Positions 1-6,469 of a stretch of 64,000 nt of DNA are shown in pieces. Numbering within the stretch: the first letter of the stretch is position 1; the number at the start of each line of letters is the position of its first letter. The stretch comes from Synergistaceae bacterium (lineage in GTDB: Bacteria; Synergistota; Synergistia; Synergistales; Aminobacteriaceae), in NCBI GenBank assembly GCA_017450125.1, contig JAFSWZ010000010.1, forward strand, positions 144,361-208,360, written 5' to 3'. The notes under the pieces are model-generated. The model worked only from the letters and a program-made list of their open reading frames with translations. It did no database searches and was not told where the DNA came from. The translations under genes and the position numbers were made by a program.

Positions 1-63
1 CGAGAGTCTGAAGCGGTTCGGGAACAATCTTTGCAGAAGGAACAAGGAGCGTACAAGCAGTCA
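1..63 (-). CDS. Partial CDS, 5' end only
   Basis: An open frame enters the window from its left edge and starts at an ATG at 63, preceded by a Shine-Dalgarno-like CAGGAG. Only 21 residues are visible (MTACTLLVPSAKIVPEPLQ and on), too few to name a family. A GTG nine bases upstream is in frame and could also start it. It is the next gene of the glycan operon, beginning about 30 bases after the stop of the nucleotidyltransferase-HAD gene. That gene's terminal pentanucleotide repeat could alter coupling between the two. Confidence 0.5.
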
Positions 64-92
64 TGCCGCACACTCCTGCAAATTGTCATGAG

Positions 93-1418
93 TTATGGAT
101 GTGATGTGATGTGATGTGATGTGAAATTATACATTTTTTCTCTCATTGCGTCAACTTCTTCCGTCATATTTACAGTGAAATACTGCGCTCCGCTTCTTCT
201 TGCGGCCTCAAGCCCCGTCTCCGAGTCCTCGAAGATTATGCACTCTTCCGGCGAAGCACCAAAATACTGCATGGCCTTGAGGTAGCCTTCAGGGTCAGGC
301 TTTGAGTGCGCAATATCCTCATGAGCCAGCACAAGGTCAAAGAAGTTCTCCAGCCCGAAAGCCCGCAGAATGTCCTGCGTGTTCTCGCGTGAAGCTGTCG
401 TAACCAGCGCGAGACTGCACTCTCCTCTGCACATTCCCAGAAGAGCCAGAAGCCCGGTGTTTGGCTTGGCCAGCGTGAGATATTTCCTGTACAGAGCTTT
501 CTTTCTGCTGTGAATCATCTTCATGGCCTCGCTGCTGATGCCGGGTACGATTTCCGGGAGAAAATCCGTGTAGTGCCTGCCGTTGCAGTGCGCACGGAAA
601 TACTCATAGTCCAGCCCGCGTTCAAGAGCCTCGCTGTATGCCGCGCAGTTGACTCCTGCTGTGTCGAAGAGAGTACCGTCAAGGTCTGCAATGATGAGCC
701 TGACGGAAGCAGGGAGATGTCCCCGCCGTAATTTCTGCCACGCTGTCTGGTCTGCCCATTCCTCGAAGGCCTCTGCTTTGCTGCAGCTGAACACGAAATC
801 CCTGCGCCCGACAAGGTAGGAGATTATGTGGCTGACGTAGAGCCTTCCTGCGGGATAATCCGGGTCTGACAGCCTGACGAATGCACTCACAAAATCTTCT
901 GCGTCCCTGAAGCTGTACATTCCCGCAGAGATTACGTCAGAACGAAGGCGTTTCTCGGCGATGTCGCACACGTTGTCCTGCTCATTGAGGACAATGAAGC
1001 TCTTGCTCCTGAGGTTGGCGACGGGAATATCCGTCTGCATGAGGTCGAGCCCGGCTATTGCGTTGCCCTCGATAGGAGAGCTCAGGGCTATTCTGCTGTG
1101 GGAGTCTTTGACGGCGATCCCGCCTGAGATTCCGGCATAACGTATCGTCCTGCACACTGTATCCGCCGCCCCTGAAGTCTTCTCCGAAAGCACAACAACT
1201 TCTGCGCTGGGTACGCTCTGTGCTATTGCGCTGGAAACAGAGAATTTCTCCTCCATGTCCGCAGTAACAGCGTAGATTATCCGGCCGTAGCTTTCCGGGA
1301 ATATCCCTGACAGCAACTTTGCGGCAAGAATCGTTCCGTCCTCAGGATGCCTGTTCAGGATCAGAGGCAGGCCGTCAATGCGTTCACCGCCTGCACAGGG
1401 AATTATCAGCGTCTTCAT
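93..1418 (-). CDS. Nucleotidyltransferase-like / HAD phosphatase fusion protein
   Basis: 441 residues in two parts. Residues 1-230 resemble a sugar-phosphate nucleotidyltransferase fold (N-terminal LIIPCAGGERIDGLP, later SAGMYSFRDAEDF, as in many NTP transferases), although the glycine-rich loop is unusual. Residues 240-430 form a HAD-superfamily phosphatase with all four motifs: DLDGTLFDT, VTTASREN, HSKPDPEG and IFEDSETGLEAA. The gene overlaps the upstream kinase gene by 35 bases, so the two are probably co-translated. The last ten residues (FTSHHITSHP) are encoded by a pentanucleotide tandem repeat, so the C-terminus and stop position depend on repeat number. A role in making or recycling an activated phospho-sugar or phospho-alcohol for surface glycan is inferred; the substrate is unknown. 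Confidence 0.72.
   Translation of the reverse strand: MKTLIIPCAGGERIDGLPLILNRHPEDGTILAAKLLSGIFPESYGRIIYAVTADMEEKFSVSSAIAQSVPSAEVVVLSEKTSGAADTVCRTIRYAGISGGIAVKDSHSRIALSSPIEGNAIAGLDLMQTDIPVANLRSKSFIVLNEQDNVCDIAEKRLRSDVISAGMYSFRDAEDFVSAFVRLSDPDYPAGRLYVSHIISYLVGRRDFVFSCSKAEAFEEWADQTAWQKLRRGHLPASVRLIIADLDGTLFDTAGVNCAAYSEALERGLDYEYFRAHCNGRHYTDFLPEIVPGISSEAMKMIHSRKKALYRKYLTLAKPNTGLLALLGMCRGECSLALVTTASRENTQDILRAFGLENFFDLVLAHEDIAHSKPDPEGYLKAMQYFGASPEECIIFEDSETGLEAARRSGAQYFTVNMTEEVDAMREKMYNFTSHHITSHP
98..124. repeat. (GATGT)5 pentanucleotide microsatellite
   Basis: Five perfect GATGT copies plus a partial copy. They lie inside the 3' end of the minus-strand gene at 93-1418, directly before its TAA. 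With five copies the frame ends at 93. Losing one copy would shift it to a TGA overlapping the ATG of the next gene at 63. Confidence 0.9.
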
Positions 1419-2253
1419 GAGTGCGTGCTATCATGCCCGTAACTGTGGCAGTCTTTGCGTCCAGAAAATCCAGCGTAGGCTTGTCGTCAGTGTAGGGGTA
1501 TATCCTCAGGAGCTTCAGGAGCAGCGCGTAATACACCTCGACGACAACGTCATCTCCTGCGGTCTCCGCGATGATGTCCGTCATTATGTCCCGGAAAATC
1601 ATCAGGTGTATCACCGTGTTGATGTCCTGAACCTGCCTGCGGTATGACCACATTGCGTAAACGTCCTGAAGGAGCGTCGCGGCATCCATTATCCAGCAGT
1701 CGTAGAACGAGTCCAGAAAGTCGATGAGGTACAGCCTGCCGTCCTTTACGATGATGTTCTCGAGGGTCAAATCTCCATGACAGAAGCCGGGCGTGAACTT
1801 GTTCCACTTGTGCCCCGACAATACAGCAAATGCTTCTGAGACTGCCGGGCTTCCTGAGCCTGCAAGTTCTTCTTCGAGAGAACGTATCTTGCGCGAGAAT
1901 ACCTGCTGGGGGTCGCCGCTGGTTTCTGCCGTGCCGGTGTTCATGCTGAGCATAAGGGCTCTGACTATGCTGCGGATGCTGCAGGCCTGTATAGTCTTCA
2001 TGTATTCTGCCAGAGTGATGCCGCTGATGTATTCCATGTCGAAATAGTACAGCCCTTCGGACGTGAATCCCGCAGAGTACACCGCCGGTGCAGAAAGATA
2101 TTCGCTTCTGAAAGCAGACTGCTTCCGAGCCTGAGCCTCAAGCCGTGCGTTGTAGCCCGTGCTCCGCGAAACTTTCCTGACGAACACCCGGCCGTTGTCT
2201 TCCGCAAGAATTATCCTGCACCCGGAATGTCCCTCAAGCTCCCTGAAGTGCAT
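1384..2253 (-). CDS. Choline/aminoglycoside-kinase-fold phosphotransferase
   Basis: 289 residues with the APH/choline-kinase fold. The catalytic loop FCHGDLTLENIIV and the metal-binding IDFLDSF are both intact. An N-terminal lobe precedes a nucleotide-binding hinge around FDMEYISGITL. Such kinases next to nucleotidyltransferases usually phosphorylate a small alcohol or sugar that is then activated to a CDP or UDP form and added to capsule or LPS (the lic phosphocholine system and the Campylobacter capsule are examples). Here that is inference from context. It sits 5 bases after the nucleotidyltransferase at 2259 and overlaps the following gene by 35 bases. Confidence 0.75.
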   Translation of the reverse strand: MHFRELEGHSGCRIILAEDNGRVFVRKVSRSTGYNARLEAQARKQSAFRSEYLSAPAVYSAGFTSEGLYYFDMEYISGITLAEYMKTIQACSIRSIVRALMLSMNTGTAETSGDPQQVFSRKIRSLEEELAGSGSPAVSEAFAVLSGHKWNKFTPGFCHGDLTLENIIVKDGRLYLIDFLDSFYDCWIMDAATLLQDVYAMWSYRRQVQDINTVIHLMIFRDIMTDIIAETAGDDVVVEVYYALLLKLLRIYPYTDDKPTLDFLDAKTATVTGMIARTHEDADNSLCRR

Positions 2254-2258
2254 TTACC

Positions 2259-2972
2259 CTAAGCCTCCGTGAAAAGTTCGGAGTCCAGAGCGAGCCTGTA
2301 GCCCTCAGGAGTCCCGAAGTCTATATGGTGTTCTGCTTTGAAGACTCCGACGTTCAGCCCCCTGCGGCACATGATGTTGTAGAGGCCGCTCATGAAGCAT
2401 TCGTTGTACGGGCAGCTGTTCACGTACTCTGCGGCCAAGTCCCGGAACAGCCCTGCACTCCTGAATATGTATGCTCCGCAGATCGCGCTGGTGCTTACTG
2501 CCTGCTTCTCGACTGTGCCGGTTACCCTGCCTTCCGCATCGTACATGACGTAGCTGAATCTCGGGTCTGAGGACGTGAACGTCAGCAGAGCTCCGTCATA
2601 CTCACCTGCTTGTGCAAGCTCAGGGCAGGTGAACATGTGGTCGCAGTCGTTGAAGAGTACGGGCATGTCATCATCAATGTCCTTTGCGCCTTCGAGGCAG
2701 GTGAAGACCGGGCCGGGCAGGACTTCGGGAATGACGGTGATTCCTGCATCGGGGAAATATTTGCGTATCTCGTCAATGATGGCGAACTTCTCCGCGTGTT
2801 CCTTAAGCACCACGAACCTGACATCAGCCGCATAATCCATGACGGACATTGCGGCCCACCAGAAGAAGGGCTTTCCGTGAAGGGGGATTAACGGCTTAGG
2901 GACGGTGAAGCCGGATTCGCTGAAGCGCGAGCCTGCTCCGGCCATAGGCATAATCAGGTGAAGTCTGCTCAT
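2259..2972 (-). CDS. Sugar-phosphate / phospho-alcohol nucleotidyltransferase
   Basis: About 237 residues from the ATG at 2972, whose ATGA overlaps the stop of the epimerase gene. GGATGGAG lies just upstream. The N-terminus MSRLHLIMPMAGAGSRF is the standard NTP-transferase nucleotide-binding loop, followed by PKPLIPLHGKP. The metal-binding region is FNDCDHMF and a later segment is GAYIFRSAGLF. It should couple a phosphorylated substrate to a nucleotide, with the adjacent kinase as likely supplier. Which nucleotide and substrate are used cannot be read from sequence alone. Confidence 0.8.
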   Translation of the reverse strand: MSRLHLIMPMAGAGSRFSESGFTVPKPLIPLHGKPFFWWAAMSVMDYAADVRFVVLKEHAEKFAIIDEIRKYFPDAGITVIPEVLPGPVFTCLEGAKDIDDDMPVLFNDCDHMFTCPELAQAGEYDGALLTFTSSDPRFSYVMYDAEGRVTGTVEKQAVSTSAICGAYIFRSAGLFRDLAAEYVNSCPYNECFMSGLYNIMCRRGLNVGVFKAEHHIDFGTPEGYRLALDSELFTEA

Positions 2973-4006
2973 CTTTGCTCCATCCCCGACAAAAGACTGC
3001 ATGTGTACTCAATCACTGCTGCCAGCCCCTCCTCCATCGATACGCGAGGACTCCAGCCGTATTTTTCGCGGGCATGAGTGTTGTCGCAGAGCGAATACTT
3101 GTTGATTTCGTGGTGCAGTATCTCATCCTTGATCCTGTATCTGCCCTCATAGAGAGCGGGGTACTTCTCCCAATAGTGCCTGTCATCTGCATAAGTTATG
3201 CCCCCCCCCCCGTACGCAGTTTTACGCACAAGTCTGTAGGCGATGCTGAACATCTCATTAACGGAGTAATTCACGCCGGAAGACGCGTTTACGCAGTCGA
3301 AGCCCCTGCATTCACGCACAGCCCAAGCTAAATCCGTGAGGTCATCAACATACACGTAATCCCTGCGCTGGTTGCCGTCGCTGTGAAACACCGGCGTACG
3401 GTTGTAGTACAGCTCGCGTATCATGTAGGCGACAAAGGGAGGCTGGGTTCTCAGGCAGTCGATGTGCGGGCCGTATACGTTCGAGAAGCGCAGGCACACT
3501 ATATTCATCCCATAGGTGTCGCAGAAGGACTGCGCAAAACGTTCGGCACAATATTTTGTGTTCGGGTAAATCAATGTAGGGAGCACAGAGAAGCCTGCTT
3601 CTGTTACGGGGAATCTGGTTTCGTTCTCGTAGATGGCATTGGTGCTTGCCTGAATGATTGTCCTGACACCGTATTTGCGGGCTGCCTCGCAGATGTTCAC
3701 GAAGCCGGAGACATTTACGCTTATCGCTTCGGCAGGGTCTGCCTGGCAGTCAGGAAGCGGGGCAATCCCTGCGATGTTGTAGGCGTAATCGATGTCGTTG
3801 TCGCGGAAAATCGACGCTATGCCTTCTTTGTCGCGAATATCCATCCTGATGATCTCCGGCGTGAAATCGTGATCTGGGAAAATCAGATTGTCAGGTTTGC
3901 CGTAGGAGAAGTTGTCGACAAGCACCAGACTGATGCCGGTCTTCCAGAGTTTGTACGCCAGCTGTGAACCGATGAAGCCGGCCGCGCCGGTTATGAGAGC
4001 CTTCAT
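2969..4006 (-). CDS. NAD-dependent epimerase/dehydratase with in-frame poly-G tract
   Basis: 345 residues, extended short-chain dehydrogenase family. The Rossmann motif GAAGFIGS lies at residues 7-14 and the catalytic Y-x3-K is in YPNTK near residue 150. It resembles UDP-glucose 4-epimerase/dTDP-glucose dehydratase-type enzymes acting on nucleotide sugars. Codons near residue 266 form a run of eleven G (C11 at 3201-3211 on the plus strand), read here as Gly-Gly-Gly-Gly in frame. One-base slippage would remove the last 75 or so residues and uncouple the downstream gene, whose start overlaps this stop. Its own start overlaps the glycosyltransferase stop by 4 bases. Confidence 0.82.
   Translation of the reverse strand: MKALITGAAGFIGSQLAYKLWKTGISLVLVDNFSYGKPDNLIFPDHDFTPEIIRMDIRDKEGIASIFRDNDIDYAYNIAGIAPLPDCQADPAEAISVNVSGFVNICEAARKYGVRTIIQASTNAIYENETRFPVTEAGFSVLPTLIYPNTKYCAERFAQSFCDTYGMNIVCLRFSNVYGPHIDCLRTQPPFVAYMIRELYYNRTPVFHSDGNQRRDYVYVDDLTDLAWAVRECRGFDCVNASSGVNYSVNEMFSIAYRLVRKTAYGGGGITYADDRHYWEKYPALYEGRYRIKDEILHHEINKYSLCDNTHAREKYGWSPRVSMEEGLAAVIEYTCSLLSGMEQR
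3201..3211. repeat. C11 homopolymer (G11 on coding strand)
   Basis: Eleven consecutive C inside the epimerase coding region. It is the longest G/C homopolymer noticed in the window and is in the ON frame in this sequence. Long coding G/C runs are classic slipped-strand contingency tracts, as in Campylobacter. Confidence 0.92.
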
Positions 4007-5076
4007 GCTGTCTCACCTGCCTGCCTCACCGTGTCGATGATGTACCTTGCGACGACTTCAGGTGCCCACTTTCTGTTGAAGCAGTCGACGATTTTTGCCG
4101 GGTCAGTCTCGGGAAGGGACATCACGTCGCGTTCGAACTGTGCCCAGTCTACATCCTCCATCCGTTCGTAGCCCATCTTGACAGTCTCGAAGACCTCGCA
4201 CTCGTCGAAGGGCAGATACCACCTCACGACGAGCTTGTCGGTAACTATCGCTGTGCCGACCATGAAGCTCTCTATGAACCTGCTGGGGATGCTCATCCTG
4301 TAGCCGGAGACGTTGAAGTTGTACTGGAAGCTGGAGATGTAACGGCAGAAATCCTTTAGAGGCACGATGAGTTCTGCGTTTGTCCTAATTCCGCTGTCTG
4401 CGTTCGAAGTGCTGATGATTCTTGCGTCAGCTTCAGCTCCTATGCCGGAGAGGTATTCTGCAATTCTTGCGCGCTTCTCGTTAGGGTGCGAGACCTGTTC
4501 CGCGTAATAACCCATTATGTCGCGCTCCCAATCATAATCAGGATGAGTTACATTCTTTTCTGGAGCAGGCCCCTGCGCGTTGCCGAAGTAGCACATGAAC
4601 TTTTTGGACTTTCTGAGATTCCGGCCTTGCAGGTAATTGCTGTAACCTCCTTTGAGGAGAGCATAGCTCATTCCCCGCGAAAGAGAGCGCGGCCCCTGCA
4701 TCAGCGGGAATATCTTGCGGATGTACTGCCCTAAATCTGCTATAAAGCATCTTTCGCCTCTGTCTGTAAGTCTCTTCAGGGAATTGTCAACGTGTTTATG
4801 ATCTGACCACGGAATCCTTATGCTGTCGGTTAATGCGAAGGAGTCTTCATCAAGGATGGAAGGGCAGTTGACCTTGAAGTATGCATCGCACGTATTCAGC
4901 TTCTCTTCATCAAACAGGTAAGGCGCGTCAGCACTGTCAACGCTGAAAGTTTTTCTGCTGCCGTCCTCAAAGAGGATGTACCCGTCCATGTTGTAGCTGT
5001 CAGGTATAAATATCTTGCGCAGCTTGTTTATGCCTCTTACAGGAATTGAGAACAGAAGCCTGTTCATCAGAGGCAT
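4003..5076 (-). CDS. Putative glycosyltransferase, phase-variable, currently OFF for full length
   Basis: The first usable in-frame ATG gives 357 residues. The reading frame nevertheless stays open upstream for about 55 more codons, to 5245, and those codons look like a genuine N-terminus (KPKVVITSLGRVNYFEWF, a glycosyltransferase-like first beta strand and helix). That upstream part runs into five CTGTG repeats. The two ATGs above the repeats (5264 and 5254) are both out of frame with five copies. Four or seven copies would put 5264 in frame; three or six would put 5254 in frame. The C-terminal FIESFMVGTAIV region resembles the acceptor end of GT-B transferases, but no family is certain. It is the first gene of the glycan operon. 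Confidence 0.62.
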   Translation of the reverse strand: MPLMNRLLFSIPVRGINKLRKIFIPDSYNMDGYILFEDGSRKTFSVDSADAPYLFDEEKLNTCDAYFKVNCPSILDEDSFALTDSIRIPWSDHKHVDNSLKRLTDRGERCFIADLGQYIRKIFPLMQGPRSLSRGMSYALLKGGYSNYLQGRNLRKSKKFMCYFGNAQGPAPEKNVTHPDYDWERDIMGYYAEQVSHPNEKRARIAEYLSGIGAEADARIISTSNADSGIRTNAELIVPLKDFCRYISSFQYNFNVSGYRMSIPSRFIESFMVGTAIVTDKLVVRWYLPFDECEVFETVKMGYERMEDVDWAQFERDVMSLPETDPAKIVDCFNRKWAPEVVARYIIDTVRQAGETA

Positions 5077-5220
5077 ATCAAATCCAAGCGATATTTCTCC
5101 GGCTTCTTGAAGCTGATAGAGCCCCAGCAGAAACCACTCGAAGTAATTTACTCTGCCGAGTGATGTAATAACTACTTTCGGTTTGCGGGATTTTGCGGTA
5201 GAATTTAGGCGAGTCTCAGG

Positions 5221-5245
5221 CTGTGCTGTGCTGTGCTGTGCTGTG
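5221..5245. repeat. (CTGTG)5 pentanucleotide microsatellite
   Basis: Five perfect copies (CACAG on the coding minus strand). They lie between the candidate start codons at 5264/5254 and the body of the glycosyltransferase gene. Each 5-base change shifts the frame by two, so the tract acts as a three-state translational switch. Confidence 0.92.
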
Positions 5246-5310
5246 AGGAATCATACAAGCTCATAGCTTACACGTCAAGCTCCTTTCATCAACTTTCTAG
5301 GATTTGTGAA

Positions 5311-5319
5311 ATTATATCA
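5311..5319 (-). promoter_or_regulatory. Extended -10 promoter of the glycan operon
   Basis: On the minus strand TGA-TATAAT occupies 5319-5311, an extended -10 element. A transcript from about 5304 would carry AAAGGAG (5286-5280) and then the ATG at 5264, 15 bases further on. That spacing is longer than ideal. The promoter position supports initiation upstream of the CTGTG repeats rather than at 5076. Confidence 0.6.
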
Positions 5320-5342
5320 CACATACGGATGATAACCATTAA

Positions 5343-5366
5343 CCCCCGTCCACAGAAGACAGGGGG
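5343..5366 (-). terminator. Intrinsic terminator after the cNMP-binding gene
   Basis: CCCCCGTC at 5343-5350 pairs with GACAGGGGG at 5358-5366 (one bulged A), about 20 bases past the stop of the 5387 gene on the minus strand. A modest T-containing tail follows. Confidence 0.55.
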
Positions 5367-5386
5367 CATCCATGTCTGCAGGGCTC

Positions 5387-6454
5387 TTAACGGCCGTACT
5401 CGCTCCGTATCATGTCAATGTTCATCGCCATAACGTTAAGCATCTTCGCCGTGTTGCCCATAATGTCAATGGCATTCTTCGCGTTCATCTCCACGAAGCT
5501 GACGAGGTCATCACGCGTTATCTTCATGACCAGCATATCAGTGAACGCCACCACCGTATAAATGCTCGGTTCGCCCGTCAGAACGGAGTACTCCCCGAAA
5601 CATTCGCCGTCCGACATGCTCCCAAGAACATACTCATCATCCGTGCCGTACTTGAACCAGCACACCGCAGAGCCCGTGATAATCTTGTAGATTGCGTCGT
5701 TGGTCTCTCCCTCACGAAGAATAACCTCGTCCGCAGAAATCTTCTGTATCTTCGCGCGCGCATCGCTGATACCCTTCGCGGTTCTCGCCGCCTCGTCCGC
5801 CAGCTTCTCCGCCTCGTCGTCGTCAAGTGCAGCAGTCTCAATGTGTATACAGCCGTTCATGTTCTCATGAAGCAGCGCATTCTCGTCGAGAAAATACTTC
5901 TTCACGAACTCCGTATCACTGGTGCTGATTATCAGGAAGATTTTTGTCTGGCTCAAGTATTGCTCTATTGCGTTCTTGAACATCCTCATGAACTGGTCAT
6001 CACGCCTTACGGGGTCAGGAAACTCGTGCAGTACGAGCACAAGACGCTGGGCTGTCCGGCTCTTGCTCTGCTCGTTGTCCGCTATGTACTTGAAGGCTTT
6101 ATCCCACACAGTGAATTGTTCGGTGCGCGGCTTCTCGTAGTGTTTCAGCACCGTTTCAACAAAACTCGTAAGGGTTTCTGTGTCCTTCCCGGAAGCCCTG
6201 AAGAATATTCTCCGTTTCCAGTTGCAGAACTCCTTGATGAGTATAGTGCTCACTGACTCTTCATGCCCGCAGACCACGAAAAGCTGGAAGCTCCCGCGCT
6301 GGTATGCCTGCTCAAGTTCTCCCAGCTCGTCCTGGTAGCCCGCTAGCATCTTCCTGCGCTCTTCAAGCTCCTTCTTGCGCCCGGCAAGTTCTCTCTGGCG
6401 TTCGGCCTGCAGTCTCTGCCGTTCAGCCAGAATCTTCTGCTGCCCCATAAGCAT
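5387..6454 (-). CDS. Coiled-coil / cyclic-nucleotide-binding domain regulator
   Basis: 355 residues. Residues 1-55 are a charged coiled coil (repeats of AERQRLQAERQRE type). Residues 55-215 look like an ATPase-type alpha/beta domain: the strand RLVLVLHEFPD resembles a Walker B, but no Walker A lysine loop is visible. Residues 235-345 form a CRP-like cyclic-nucleotide-binding domain (VILREGETNDAIYKIITG and GECFGEYSVLTGEP). No helix-turn-helix follows, so it is probably not a DNA-binding CRP. It lies 15 bases downstream of the SpoIIE-type gene and likely belongs to the same signalling module. The ligand is unknown. Confidence 0.75.
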   Translation of the reverse strand: MLMGQQKILAERQRLQAERQRELAGRKKELEERRKMLAGYQDELGELEQAYQRGSFQLFVVCGHEESVSTILIKEFCNWKRRIFFRASGKDTETLTSFVETVLKHYEKPRTEQFTVWDKAFKYIADNEQSKSRTAQRLVLVLHEFPDPVRRDDQFMRMFKNAIEQYLSQTKIFLIISTSDTEFVKKYFLDENALLHENMNGCIHIETAALDDDEAEKLADEAARTAKGISDARAKIQKISADEVILREGETNDAIYKIITGSAVCWFKYGTDDEYVLGSMSDGECFGEYSVLTGEPSIYTVVAFTDMLVMKITRDDLVSFVEMNAKNAIDIMGNTAKMLNVMAMNIDMIRSEYGR

Positions 6455-6469
6455 AAGTGATTCACTCCT

